64,000 nt of DNA from Phaeobacter sp. 11ANDIMAR09 (GTDB lineage Bacteria > Pseudomonadota > Alphaproteobacteria > Rhodobacterales > Rhodobacteraceae): the NCBI RefSeq assembly GCF_001294455.1, contig NZ_LIKT01000002.1:241910-305909 (forward strand), read 5' to 3'. The notes beneath the pieces are model-generated. The model did no database searches. It was not told where the DNA came from and saw only the letters and a list, made by a program, of their open reading frames with translations. Made by a program: the position numbers and the translations under genes. How positions within the stretch are numbered: the first letter of the stretch is position 1; each line of letters begins with the position of its first letter. This document shows, in pieces, positions 8,318 through 16,547 of the stretch.

Positions 8318-9577
8318 ATGGCAAACGATCTCTTCAACAGCTTTATGAATGGACCTGACGAAAAGGGCCGTTTTGGCATCTTTGGTGGTAGGTTTGTCTC
8401 CGAAACCTTGATGCCGCTGATCCTCAGCCTCGAAGAGGAATATAACCGGGCCAAGGATGATCCCAGCTTTTGGGCAGAGATGGATGACCTGTGGAAACAC
8501 TATGTTGGCCGCCCAAGCCCGCTTTACCATGCTGAGCGTCTGAGCACCCATCTGGGTGGCGCCAAGGTCTACATGAAGCGCGACGAGCTGAACCACACTG
8601 GCGCCCATAAGGTCAACAATGTGCTGGGGCAGATTCTGCTGGCGCGCCGCATGGGCAAGAGCCGCATTATTGCCGAAACCGGCGCCGGTCAGCACGGGGT
8701 TGCCACTGCAACTGTCTGCGCCAAATTTGGTCTGAAATGTGTGGTCTACATGGGGGCGCATGACGTCAAGCGACAGGCGCCCAATGTCTTCCGCATGCGC
8801 CTGCTGGGCGCGGAAGTCATTCCAGTGACCTCGGGCCGGGGCACCCTGAAGGACGCGATGAACGACGCCCTGCGCGACTGGGTGACCAACGTCGACGATA
8901 CCTTCTATTGCATCGGTACTGCGGCGGGTCCGCATCCCTATCCGGCGCTGGTGCGCGACTTCCAATCTATCATTGGAAAGGAAGTCCGCTGGCAGCTGGC
9001 CGAGCAGGAAGGCGAAGGCCGCCTGCCGGATACGCTCATTGCGGCCATTGGCGGTGGCTCAAACGCCATTGGCCTGTTCCACCCCTTCCTGGATGACAAA
9101 TCCGTCAATATCATCGGCGTCGAAGCCGGCGGCAAGGGTGTTGATGACCGGATGCAGCACTGTGCTTCGCTGACTGGTGGCCGCCCCGGCGTGCTGCATG
9201 GCAACCGGACCTATCTGCTGCAGGACGAAGATGGCCAGATCCAGGAAGGTTTCTCGATTTCGGCCGGGCTGGACTATCCTGGCATCGGCCCCGAACACTC
9301 CTGGCTGCACGACACAGGCCGCGCCGAATATGTCTCCATCACTGACAAGGAAGCGCTGGAGGCCTTCCAGCTGTCCTGTGCGATGGAAGGCATCATTCCA
9401 GCTCTGGAGCCCAGCCACGCATTGGCCCATGTGATGAAGATCGCACCAGATCTGCCCAAGGACCATATTATTGTGATGAACATGTGTGGGCGCGGTGACA
9501 AGGATGTCTTTACTGTGGCCAAGCACCTCGGCTTTGACATGTCCGATACCGAAGAAGGCCGCACTTTCGAGGAGTAA
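8318..9577 (+). CDS. trpB: Tryptophan synthase beta chain
   Basis: PLP enzyme joining indole and serine. The start at 8318 ([10 protein letters not shown]) has AAGGGGAAG in front; the upstream in-frame ATG at 8276 lies in non-conserved sequence. The 419-residue protein has the PLP lysine in [26 protein letters not shown], and the phosphate loop [20 protein letters not shown] and [13 protein letters not shown] complete the pattern. It normally pairs with TrpA, whose gene is separated at 16548-17339 on the minus strand, so the trp genes are scattered here. Confidence 0.98.
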   Translation: MANDLFNSFMNGPDEKGRFGIFGGRFVSETLMPLILSLEEEYNRAKDDPSFWAEMDDLWKHYVGRPSPLYHAERLSTHLGGAKVYMKRDELNHTGAHKVNNVLGQILLARRMGKSRIIAETGAGQHGVATATVCAKFGLKCVVYMGAHDVKRQAPNVFRMRLLGAEVIPVTSGRGTLKDAMNDALRDWVTNVDDTFYCIGTAAGPHPYPALVRDFQSIIGKEVRWQLAEQEGEGRLPDTLIAAIGGGSNAIGLFHPFLDDKSVNIIGVEAGGKGVDDRMQHCASLTGGRPGVLHGNRTYLLQDEDGQIQEGFSISAGLDYPGIGPEHSWLHDTGRAEYVSITDKEALEAFQLSCAMEGIIPALEPSHALAHVMKIAPDLPKDHIIVMNMCGRGDKDVFTVAKHLGFDMSDTEEGRTFEE

Positions 9578-9618
9578 GCCCTGGGCCGCGCTGCGCTGCG
9601 CGGGCACAGAAAGATTTT

Positions 9619-9652
9619 GGCCGATCCGGAGAACCGGGTCGGCCTTTTCTTG
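9619..9652 (+). terminator. Intrinsic terminator of trpB
   Basis: Eleven-base-pair stem GGCCGATCCGG/CCGGGTCGGCC with one G-T pair and an AGAA loop (9619-9644), followed by TTTTCTTG. Confidence 0.92.
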
Positions 9653-9665
9653 TCAACAAGCCTGA

Positions 9666-9986
9666 TCAGGCTTCGTGTAGGACCGTTTCAAAGCCTTCGA
9701 ACTGGGGGTGACCCATGATTGGGCTTTCGCCTTCGCGCTTACCCGCATTGCGATGCGAATCGCGGAATTGCTGGGATTTGGTCCAGGCCTCAAAATCTTC
9801 GCGGCTGTCCCAGAGCACGTGGCTGGAATACAGCGTGTGTCCTTCGGTTTCCGGGCCCTTCAGCAGGCGGAACTCGCGAAAGCCTTTAAGCTCTTTCAAC
9901 TTGGACTCACGGCTCTTCCAGATGTCTTCGAAATCGGCTGTACGGCCGGGACGGATCTTGAAACGGTTCATGGCGATATAGCTCAT
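9666..9986 (-). CDS. Antibiotic biosynthesis monooxygenase-fold protein, probable IsdG-like haem monooxygenase
   Basis: A 106-residue dimeric ferredoxin-like (ABM) domain protein. The start at 9986 (MSYIAMNRFKIRPGR) has AAAGGAG 7 bases upstream; the longer frame to 10094 lacks this. In IsdG-type haem oxygenases Asn7, Trp67 and His77 are essential; here Asn7, Trp68 and His78 (in FEAWTKSQQFRDSH) are at matching places. The protein is therefore a good candidate for haem degradation and iron release. No haem-uptake gene adjoins it. ABM-fold proteins also include quinol monooxygenases, but the Asn/Trp/His set argues for the haem group. Confidence 0.75.
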   Translation of the reverse strand: MSYIAMNRFKIRPGRTADFEDIWKSRESKLKELKGFREFRLLKGPETEGHTLYSSHVLWDSREDFEAWTKSQQFRDSHRNAGKREGESPIMGHPQFEGFETVLHEA

Positions 9987-10128
9987 ACCAGTCTCCTTTG
10001 GTTGGACAAAGAGGCTGGCTATTTTCGACCGAGGGACGGGCGGTTGCTGGCTACGATCCTGCCATAGCGGCAAAGGGAGGGGCGGGTCAATCACCTAGAC
10101 CTTGTGGGTTGAAAACTATGCTCTAGCC

Positions 10129-10512
10129 CTAACGATCCATTGTCCCGACGTCATGGCTTTGCAACAGCCGCAAGGGGACAATGTCCAGCGCTCGCAGATG
10201 GGTGGCCTCAAGATTGACAAGCGGAGCACAGCCTTCGTCCGCCGCCTGCAGAAAACGGCTGGCGCAGAGGCACCAGCGATCTCCTGGGGTTAGACCAGCA
10301 AAGCCATACGTGGGGCGGGGTGTCGACAGATCATTGCCAACATATTTGGAATAGGCGAGAAACTCGGCTGTCATCACGGCGCAAACAGTGTGACTGCCCT
10401 GATCTTCTGCGCAGGTGTTACAATGGCCATCGCGAAAGAAGCCGGTGAGGGGATGATTTGAGCAGGGCGCAAGCGCCCCGCCCAATACGTTTATGCTTTG
10501 GTCCTGTTTCAT
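10129..10512 (-). CDS. DUF2237 family protein
   Basis: A 127-residue protein of unknown function. It matches the DUF2237 pattern throughout: NVLGGALAPCSNHPLTGFFR at the start, DGHCNTCAEDQGSHTVCAVM, then SKYVGNDLSTPRP, FAGLTPGDRWCLCASRF and PLVNLEATH. The seven conserved Cys and several His suggest metal binding, which is inference. The start is 10 bases after the serine hydrolase stop on the same strand, so the two are probably cotranscribed. No clear ribosome-binding site is seen. Confidence 0.88.
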   Translation of the reverse strand: MKQDQSINVLGGALAPCSNHPLTGFFRDGHCNTCAEDQGSHTVCAVMTAEFLAYSKYVGNDLSTPRPTYGFAGLTPGDRWCLCASRFLQAADEGCAPLVNLEATHLRALDIVPLRLLQSHDVGTMDR

Positions 10513-10522
10513 ACAGGGCAGT

Positions 10523-11686
10523 CTACAGCATTTGGGCCAGCTTTCGGAACATTTCGATATTGATCTCGTTTACACCCTTTTCCCGGAACCTGCGATCTGC
10601 AGCGGTACTCACAATCACAACATCACGGGCTTGGTCGATATAGATGTATTGGCCATAGACGCCCCGCGCCATGAATTCGCCTGGCTCGGCGCCAACCGGA
10701 ATCCACCACTGATAGCCATAGCCGATCTTGCCGGGCTTGGTCGGCGCCGAGGGCGTGGTGGAGGCGGCGATCCAATCGGCCGGAACCACTTGCTGGCCAT
10801 TGTATTGCCCGTCCTGTTCGATCATCAGGCCAAAGCGGGCATAGTCGCGGGTGGTGATGTTCAATCCGCCCAGAACAAAGGCTACGCCCTCCCCGTCAGT
10901 GACATAGTAGAGATCCTGCTCCAGCCCCAAGGGCGCGATAATCCGGTCCTGCAAAAGGCTGGCGATGCTTTGGCCCGTTGCGCCCCGAATGACCATGCCA
11001 ATCACATGAGTATCAATCGAAACATATTGCCATTGCTCACCCGGGCTTACAAAGGTCTCGCTCAGATCGGCAGTGAACTGATCCAATGTGCCGCCCAGAG
11101 CGATCTCGCGGCCCATACGGTTGATGTCGGAGTCATAGTCCAGATAGTCTTCGTCAAAGGTGACGCCACTGGCCATGTTCAGCACATTGCGGATCGAGGC
11201 ACCGTCATAGGCGCTGCCTTTCAGTTCAGGCGCATATTTGGTTGCAGGGTCGTCGATCGAGGCGATGGTGCCCTCCTCCAACAGCACCCCAAAGAGCGCT
11301 GACAGGTAGCTTTTCGCCACTGACCAGGAGATCCGGCGATCCTCGGCTGAGGTGTCCAGATGATAGCTTTCATGCCGGATTTCGCCGCCTTTCATCACCA
11401 AAAGCGAGGTGACAGCTCGGTCTTGGATCCAGGCCTCGGTTTCAACAGGGAGCGTAATTTTTCTCCCTGCCGGGAGGGCGCTGACAGGCTCGGTGCCCCG
11501 CGCCACAGGAGTTGTCAGAAACGCGGCATTCATATTGGAGAAGTTGCTGACGATCTTGTCAGCCGAGAACAGCGAATTCACGGCCCAGAGCCGTTGGATT
11601 TCTTCGCGTTTCCAAATCCCGAAACCGGCCAAAATGATGGCAAAAACCACCAATGCCCGCAGCAGTCGTTTGAGATGTTTCTTCAT
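10523..11686 (-). CDS. Membrane-anchored serine hydrolase of the beta-lactamase class C family
   Basis: A 387-residue beta-lactamase/esterase-fold enzyme. The start at 11686 (MKKHLKRLLRAL) is preferred over the ATG two codons upstream, because GGGAGG is 8 bases from it and only 2 from the other. Residues 8-25 form a signal anchor. The nucleophile lies in SWSVAKSYLSALFG (SxxK), and the usual Tyr-x-Asn element appears as YVSIDTHVIG, as in 6-aminohexanoate-oligomer hydrolase relatives. GYGYQWWIPVG near the C-terminus fits that group. The substrate is unknown. DUF2237 follows directly. Confidence 0.82.
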   Translation of the reverse strand: MKKHLKRLLRALVVFAIILAGFGIWKREEIQRLWAVNSLFSADKIVSNFSNMNAAFLTTPVARGTEPVSALPAGRKITLPVETEAWIQDRAVTSLLVMKGGEIRHESYHLDTSAEDRRISWSVAKSYLSALFGVLLEEGTIASIDDPATKYAPELKGSAYDGASIRNVLNMASGVTFDEDYLDYDSDINRMGREIALGGTLDQFTADLSETFVSPGEQWQYVSIDTHVIGMVIRGATGQSIASLLQDRIIAPLGLEQDLYYVTDGEGVAFVLGGLNITTRDYARFGLMIEQDGQYNGQQVVPADWIAASTTPSAPTKPGKIGYGYQWWIPVGAEPGEFMARGVYGQYIYIDQARDVVIVSTAADRRFREKGVNEINIEMFRKLAQML

Positions 11687-11764
11687 GTCCATTGCCTCCC
11701 TCGTTTTTCTAGCCTTAAACCGAGCAGGGCAGGGGACAAAGAAGGACGCGGCGGAAGCCTCGGG

Positions 11765-12511
11765 TTATTTGAACTTGTCGACCAGCTTTTCCAGCGGGGA
11801 ACGTTGATCGGGCCGCGGCTCTGCAGCGGCTTCGTCCTGCGTGGCAGTTGGCTTTGCCATGGGCTGCTTGGATGCTTGCTGAGGTGCCTGTTGCTTGCCT
11901 GAGGGCTTGTCTTTGGGGGGCTTTGATCCGGTGGAGCTGCGCGGTGGGGCGACCCGCAGAGAAACGGCATTCATGAATTTGCCACTATCCCCGGCGGCCA
12001 GCGCTGCGGCCCCATCTGAAATGCCACGCATCAGATCATCCAGCCAGGCCTCGTCAGCCTTGGGGAAGTCGCGCAGAACATAGCCGGCAACCGCATCCTT
12101 ATGGCCGGGATGGCCGATGCCCAGCCTCACGCGGCCATAGCTGGCGCCAATATGGGAGTGCAGCGAGCGCAGCCCATTGTGCCCCGCATGACCGCCGCCC
12201 TGTTTTACCCGGCATTTGCCCGGGGCCAGGTCCAGCTCGTCGTGCAACACAGTGACATCTTCGCTGGTCAGCTTGTAAAAACGCATCGCCTCGCCAACGG
12301 CCTGGCCTGACAGGTTCATAAAAGTCTGCGGTTTCAGCAGCAGGACCTTGGTGCCGCCAAGCGTGCCCTCGCAGATCTGCGCCTGGAACTTGGTCTTCCA
12401 GGGAGAAAACCCATGGTCAGATGCGATCTGATCCAGCGCCATGAAGCCGATATTATGTCTGTTTTGGGCATATTTGGCACCGGGATTTCCGAGCCCAACA
12501 AAGAGTTTCAT
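11765..12511 (-). CDS. pth: Peptidyl-tRNA hydrolase with basic C-terminal extension
   Basis: Releases tRNA from prematurely dropped peptidyl-tRNAs. The start at 12511 (MKLFVGLGNPGAKY) has AGACAGG upstream. The catalytic His is in QNRHNIGFMALD near residue 21, and HDELDLAPGKCRVKQGGGHAGHNGLRS carries the conserved Asp and tRNA-contacting residues. The catalytic domain ends near residue 190. A further 58 residues of Pro/Lys/Gln/Ala repeats (SKPPKDKPSGKQQAPQQ) follow; such low-complexity tails occur in Rhodobacterales Pth and may be disordered. rplY lies upstream on the same strand, the usual ctc-pth order, with a small gene between. Confidence 0.95.
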   Translation of the reverse strand: MKLFVGLGNPGAKYAQNRHNIGFMALDQIASDHGFSPWKTKFQAQICEGTLGGTKVLLLKPQTFMNLSGQAVGEAMRFYKLTSEDVTVLHDELDLAPGKCRVKQGGGHAGHNGLRSLHSHIGASYGRVRLGIGHPGHKDAVAGYVLRDFPKADEAWLDDLMRGISDGAAALAAGDSGKFMNAVSLRVAPPRSSTGSKPPKDKPSGKQQAPQQASKQPMAKPTATQDEAAAEPRPDQRSPLEKLVDKFK

Positions 12512-12744
12512 AGCCTGTCTCATTTCGCGTTGCGGGGGCAGTGCCGCCGTTGTGTCTGCCGGCCCGGTTTTTGCGGCCCGGCCTCAGACCTCGGGGCTAT
12601 ATGACGAGATTTTTGACGAAAATCCAGAGTGAGGATTTTCGGGCAAGCCAATGCAGTGACCCAGAGCGAGGAACCAGTGCCATGAAACGGAAATATCTCG
12701 CGTGCGGTGAGGGCCTGTCTGCCAGGGCGCGGAGGTTTAGCCCC

Positions 12745-12921
12745 CTAGGCGCCGCGCTGGGGCAGGCGATAGTCCGCATCCTGCCCCAGCAGATGGGGCG
12801 GTATAGGGTCGGAAATCGTTTCACCGCCAAATCTGGGGGCATCAAAGTTGAACCCGCGCAGAATCCTGAACAGCAATCGTCTGCGCAGTTCTGCTTCTTC
12901 CCGCTCCAATCGATCCATCAT
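12745..12921 (-). CDS. Small hypothetical protein, 58 aa
   Basis: A short frame between rplY and pth on their strand. Starts ATG ATG GAT at 12921 with AGGGGTGA about 8 bases upstream. The protein begins MMDRLEREEAELRRRLLFRI, a charged amphipathic helix, continues through RGFNFDAPRFGG and ETISDPIPPHLLGQ, and ends DYRLPQRGA. The C-terminal half is rich in Pro and Gly. The overlapping longer frame at 12597-12845 has no ribosome-binding site and an odd composition. I do not recognise a family. Composition and a good start signal make it a likely real gene that length cut-offs would drop. Confidence 0.55.
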   Translation of the reverse strand: MMDRLEREEAELRRRLLFRILRGFNFDAPRFGGETISDPIPPHLLGQDADYRLPQRGA

Positions 12922-13102
12922 GTCACATCACCCCTAAGCCATACGAGATGGAAGCCTGACTGGAAAAGGCAAACGACAGGTTTGCAAATTTGGAGATTCT
13001 CTGTCGATATTGTCCCTTTTTTTGATCGGTTTTTGCGAAATTTTTGGGCGTCTAACTTTTTTGCGCTGACATTGATTCCGGATCAAAAACAGCACCCAGA
13101 TC

Positions 13103-13133
13103 TTGGTGGCCAATGAGCGAAGCTGGCCACCAA
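13103..13133. repeat. Perfect 10-bp inverted repeat downstream of rplY
   Basis: TTGGTGGCCA (13103-13112) and TGGCCACCAA (13124-13133) with an 11-base loop. It lies just beyond the rplY terminator on the minus strand and has no U-run; it may be a back-up terminator or an RNA-stabilising hairpin. Confidence 0.5.
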
Positions 13134-13135
13134 AA

Positions 13136-13164
13136 GCAAAACGGGGCCCCGAAGGACCCCGTTT
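13136..13164 (-). terminator. Intrinsic terminator of rplY
   Basis: On the minus strand an 11-base-pair stem AAACGGGGTCC/GGGCCCCGTTT closes on a TTCG tetraloop and is followed by a short T-run (TTTT). One T-G pair is in the stem. Confidence 0.85.
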
Positions 13165-13187
13165 CATCACACCCCAAAGGGAATGAT

Positions 13188-13811
13188 TTATTCTTCAGCA
13201 GCTTCGTCGCCGCCGTCTTCGTCTTCGTCAGCAGCAGAAATGCCGCCAGGTGCCGCGATATTGGCAATAACGAAGTCACGATCAATTGTCGGACGGGCGC
13301 CTTTGGGCAGCTCGATCGACGAAATGGTGATGACATCGCCGATTGCGGCATTTGCCAGATCAACAGTGATCTTTTCAGGGATGTCACCTGCAGTCACAAC
13401 CAGTTCGACTTCGGGGCGCACAACAACCAGCATGCCGCCCTTTTTGATGCCGGGGCAGGTGTCTTCGTTGATGAACTCAACCGGAATGAACAGGTTGATT
13501 TCCGAAGTGCGGCGCAGGCGCATCAGGTCAAGGTGTGTCGGCAGGTCTTTGACAACGTCACGCTGGACGTCGCGGCAGATCACGCGGACGTCTTCCTGGC
13601 CTTCAACTTTCAGGTTCCACAGGGTGGACTTGAATTTGCCGGCTTTCAGCTTTTTCAACAGAACGTTGAAAGGGATCTGGATCGACAGAGGATCTGCGTC
13701 ACCACCGTAAACAACACCAGGAACCATGCCAGCACGACGTGCTGCGCGAGCGGCGCCCTTGCCCGTCCCCGCACGTTCCTCGGCGACGAGATCAGGAATC
13801 TCTTTTGCCAT
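13188..13811 (-). CDS. rplY: 50S ribosomal protein L25 / general stress protein Ctc
   Basis: Binds 5S rRNA in the large subunit. This is the long Ctc form (207 residues) with an N-terminal L25 domain, including [20 protein letters not shown] near residue 17, and a C-terminal TL5 beta domain. The extreme C-terminus is a strongly acidic [13 protein letters not shown] tail. GGAGA precedes the ATG by 6 bases. It is followed on the same strand by a small gene and pth, the common ctc-pth arrangement. Confidence 0.97.
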   Translation of the reverse strand: MAKEIPDLVAEERAGTGKGAARAARRAGMVPGVVYGGDADPLSIQIPFNVLLKKLKAGKFKSTLWNLKVEGQEDVRVICRDVQRDVVKDLPTHLDLMRLRRTSEINLFIPVEFINEDTCPGIKKGGMLVVVRPEVELVVTAGDIPEKITVDLANAAIGDVITISSIELPKGARPTIDRDFVIANIAAPGGISAADEDEDGGDEAAEE

Positions 13812-13927
13812 CTTAAGTCTCCAATATATCTGAGCGGGGTGCCTCCAAGGCTGTCACCCCACGTGAAGGCCTGCCCTTACAGGGGATTTTGGATTCTCGC
13901 AAGGGGGCGTGTGTCGGATGTGGTGGT

Positions 13928-13985
13928 TGGGGGCGCTGCCCCCCGGCCTGCGGCCTCCCCCCGGGATATTTTGGGCCAAATGAAG
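13928..13985. repeat. GC-rich intergenic repeat of the Rhodobacterales type
   Basis: The stretch holds a nested hairpin GGGGGC-GCT-GCCCCC, then GGCC-TGC-GGCC, then CTCCCCCCGGGATATTTTGG and GCCAAATGAAG. Elements with this order (GC-rich double hairpin, CCCCCGGGATATTT, GGCCAAATGAAG) recur many times in Roseobacter-group genomes, usually behind genes. Only one copy is in this window, so its repetitive nature is from prior knowledge. Confidence 0.6.
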
Positions 13986-14058
13986 CTGTGGAGCAGGAAA
14001 TGCTGGTGCAAAAGGAAGTGTTAAAATCCGTGCGCTAGTCTGCGGCGCAGGTCTTACT

Positions 14059-14508
14059 TTGCTGGAGCCTGCCCAGGTGCTGCGACTTCTTTCTCTCTTT
14101 TTGCCGACGGTGATCCCATCCTGGCGGTTTTTCAAAACCGTGGCGCCGTCGCCGCGGATTGAATATCGCCTCATTGCGCAGGGAAGCGCCGGGGCCTGGC
14201 GAGAGGATCGGCCGCGGCCCGCCCATCTGGGGATGGGGCGGATCCTGCGGCGGATGCTGTGGAATCCGGACTGGAACGAGCAGCTCTATCTGGTCAGCTG
14301 TTCCGAGCGGCTGATTGAGGCGCCAAGTCAGCATAGCGTGGATGAGATCAATCTACGGGTTGCCCAAGCCCTGCCGGTGGGAGCGGCAGCGCAGGCGCTG
14401 CAGTTCCGGTTGGTGTTTCTGTCGCGCGAGGGGGAGGAAATCGTCAAGCTGGTGGAATATGAAAGCAAGCCGGTGCCGCTCGCGCCGCTGCAGGGGCGGC
14501 GAGTATGA
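14059..14508 (+). CDS. Hypothetical protein upstream of an HTTM membrane protein
   Basis: Up to 149 residues of unknown function. The N-terminus is uncertain: the only in-frame start candidate is a TTG at 14059 with a weak ribosome-binding site. There is a hydrophobic stretch near residues 8-22 and a conserved-looking core IEYRLIAQGSAG, RILRRMLWNPDWNEQLYLVS. It ends in an ATGA overlap with the next gene, so the two are translated together and probably act together. I do not recognise a family. Confidence 0.6.
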   Translation: MLEPAQVLRLLSLFLPTVIPSWRFFKTVAPSPRIEYRLIAQGSAGAWREDRPRPAHLGMGRILRRMLWNPDWNEQLYLVSCSERLIEAPSQHSVDEINLRVAQALPVGAAAQALQFRLVFLSREGEEIVKLVEYESKPVPLAPLQGRRV

Positions 14509-15221
14509 GCGTTCAGGAGCTGATGCAGCAGGGGCTGACACAGGGGCTGACACTGGGGCAGGCCATGGGCTGGATGCAGCTGTTGCTGTCCTTTGCTATT
14601 GCCCAACAGAGCCTGGAACATTTGGCACGGGGCGATCGGATGATCTTTGTGCCGCGGCTGGGATTGTGCCTGCTTATGGCGCTTGGGGTGGGAGGTGCCT
14701 GGCCCCTTTGGGGGCTCTGGGTGATCAGCCTGGCGATGCTCTGGCGGTATCAGGGGCCCTATAATGGCGGTAGCGACAAGATGACCATGCTGATCCTCAG
14801 CTGTCTCAGCCTCGCCCACCTGGCGCCAACGCCGTTCTGGCAGGAGATGGCGCTGTCCTATCTGGCAGTGCAGCTGGTGCTGTCCTATTTTGTTTCCGGT
14901 TGGGTCAAGGTGGTCAACCCGGAATGGCAGCGCGGTGAAGCCTTGCGTGACGTGTTTCGCTTTTCCGCCTATCCGGTGAGTGAGGGGCTGAGGGAGCTGG
15001 CGGATCGCCCGCGATTCCTCTTTGTGATGGGCTGGGCGGTGATCCTGTTCGAGCTGGTCTTTCCGCTGGCGCTGCTGGACCCGGTGGCCTTAAAGCTGGC
15101 GCTACTCTGTGCGGCCGGGTTTCATTTTTCCAACGCCTGCTTTTTTGGGCTCAACCGGTTCTTTTGGATCTGGCTCTGTGCCTATCCGGCCCTGATCTGG
15201 TTTCAGGACCGGATATTTTGA
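14505..15221 (+). CDS. HTTM-domain integral membrane protein
   Basis: A 238-residue protein with about six membrane helices, resembling the horizontally transferred transmembrane (HTTM) domain related to vitamin K-dependent gamma-carboxylase. Family-like features include SKMTMLILS-type polar/hydrophobic alternation, LVLSYFVSGWVKVVNPEWQRGEAL, and HFSNACFFGLNRFFWIWL near the C-terminus. Its ATG overlaps the preceding stop (ATGA). The biochemical role is unknown; HTTM proteins may act on quinones, lipids or peptides. Family call is moderate. Confidence 0.68.
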   Translation: MSVQELMQQGLTQGLTLGQAMGWMQLLLSFAIAQQSLEHLARGDRMIFVPRLGLCLLMALGVGGAWPLWGLWVISLAMLWRYQGPYNGGSDKMTMLILSCLSLAHLAPTPFWQEMALSYLAVQLVLSYFVSGWVKVVNPEWQRGEALRDVFRFSAYPVSEGLRELADRPRFLFVMGWAVILFELVFPLALLDPVALKLALLCAAGFHFSNACFFGLNRFFWIWLCAYPALIWFQDRIF

Positions 15222-15236
15222 CTTTCTGGGGCTGGC

Positions 15237-16403
15237 TCAGGCCTGCCACTGGCCTTCGAAATCTCGCGGGATCAGCAGGTTGTGCCGTCCCAGATCCGTG
15301 AGATGACGTTCACCGCAGAGCGCCATGGTGGTGTCGAGTTCCTTTTGGATCACCTCCAGCGCGGTGGTGACGCCCTGTTGACCCATGGCGCCGAGCCCAT
15401 AGACAAAGGCACGACCGATCATGGTGCCTTTGGCGCCCATGGCCAGGGCCTTGAGCACGTCTTGGCCAGAGCGGATGCCACTGTCGAGATGCACTTCGAC
15501 CTCATCGCCGACAGCGTCCAGGATCTGCGGCAGCATGCGGATGGAGCTGAGGGCGCCATCAAGCTGGCGGCCGCCGTGGTTGGAGACCACAATGGCATCG
15601 GCGCCAACCTTGGCCGCCATCCTGGCGTCTTCCGCGTCCAGAATTCCTTTGAGGATCACTTTGCCGCCCCACATCTCCTTGAGCTTGGCAATCTTGCCCC
15701 AGTCCAAAGAGGGGTCAAACTGTTCTGCGGTCCAGGCCCCTAAAGAGGAGGCATCGGAGATGCCGTCGACATGGCCCACGATATTGCCGAACTCCCGCCG
15801 TTTGGCGCCCAGCATTTGCAGGCCCCAGGTCCATTTTGTCATCAGGTTGGCGATGGTTTTGGGGGTCAGTTTTGGCGGAGCGGAGAGGCCATTTTTTAGA
15901 TCCTTATGACGCTGTCCAAGGATCTGCAGGTCGAGCGTGATAACAAGGGCGGAACATTTGGCATCCTTGGCGCGTTGGATCAGGCGGCGGATATAGTCGT
16001 CATCCTTCATGGTGTAGAGCTGGAACCAGAACGGGCGGGTGGTGGCTTCGGCCACATCCTCGATCGAGTTGATCGACATGGTGGAGAGCGTGAAGGGCAC
16101 ACCAAAATCCTCAGCCGCCTTGGCGGCTTTGATCTCGCCATCCGCATGCTGCATGCCGGTCAAACCCACAGGGGCAAGCGCCACCGGCATGGCGACATCT
16201 TCGCCGATCATCTGGCCAGAGGTGCTGCGGCCTGACATATCCACCGCCACCCGCTGACGCAGGCGGATTTGCTCGAAATCAGAGGTGTTCTCGCGAAAGG
16301 TCTGCTCGGTCCAGCTGCCGCTTTCGGCATAGTCAAAAAACATCCGCGGCACCCGCCGCTCGTAAATACGTTTCAGATCCTGAATGTTGGTAATGACCGG
16401 CAC
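15237..16403 (-). CDS. lldD: FMN-dependent L-lactate dehydrogenase family protein
   Basis: Alpha-hydroxyacid oxidising flavoprotein; most likely L-lactate to pyruvate, feeding quinone. The start is a GTG at 16403 (PVITNIQDLKRIYERRVP) with GAGGG about 7 bases upstream, giving 388 residues, normal for LldD; the upstream ATG at 16493 lies within the trpA terminator region. FDYAESGSWTEQTFREN, LAPVGLTGMQHADGE, then FWFQLYTMKDD and the active-site SNHGGRQLDGALSS with catalytic His are present. HLDSGIRSGQDVLKALAMGA completes the FMN site. Glycolate or mandelate oxidase specificity is not excluded. Confidence 0.88.
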   Translation of the reverse strand: MPVITNIQDLKRIYERRVPRMFFDYAESGSWTEQTFRENTSDFEQIRLRQRVAVDMSGRSTSGQMIGEDVAMPVALAPVGLTGMQHADGEIKAAKAAEDFGVPFTLSTMSINSIEDVAEATTRPFWFQLYTMKDDDYIRRLIQRAKDAKCSALVITLDLQILGQRHKDLKNGLSAPPKLTPKTIANLMTKWTWGLQMLGAKRREFGNIVGHVDGISDASSLGAWTAEQFDPSLDWGKIAKLKEMWGGKVILKGILDAEDARMAAKVGADAIVVSNHGGRQLDGALSSIRMLPQILDAVGDEVEVHLDSGIRSGQDVLKALAMGAKGTMIGRAFVYGLGAMGQQGVTTALEVIQKELDTTMALCGERHLTDLGRHNLLIPRDFEGQWQA

Positions 16404-16491
16404 GGATGAACCCTCGCTTTGATGTGGTAATATTTCCTTACCAATTGTTTTGCTTCTCTGCAATACTGCGGCCGGTGTTTCCCAAAGACGC

Positions 16492-16517
16492 AAAAGGCCG
16501 CACCCGGAGGCGCGGCC
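16492..16517 (-). terminator. Intrinsic terminator of trpA
   Basis: On the minus strand GGCCGCGCC/GGGTGCGGCC pairs around TCC and is followed by TTTT. Confidence 0.82.
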
Positions 16518-16547
16518 CTATGATGATGGGATGAGAGAGGCGTTGTG

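Noticed and set aside
7522..9577. A trp attenuator or riboswitch ahead of trpF or trpB
   Set aside because: No leader peptide with Trp codons and no alternative hairpins were found; trpF is coupled to lapA.
12597..12845. 82-codon minus frame overlapping the 58-codon gene near pth
   Set aside because: Starts at a TTG without ribosome-binding site and has an Arg/Pro/Ser-rich, non-protein-like composition; the overlapping 58-codon frame has a proper start.
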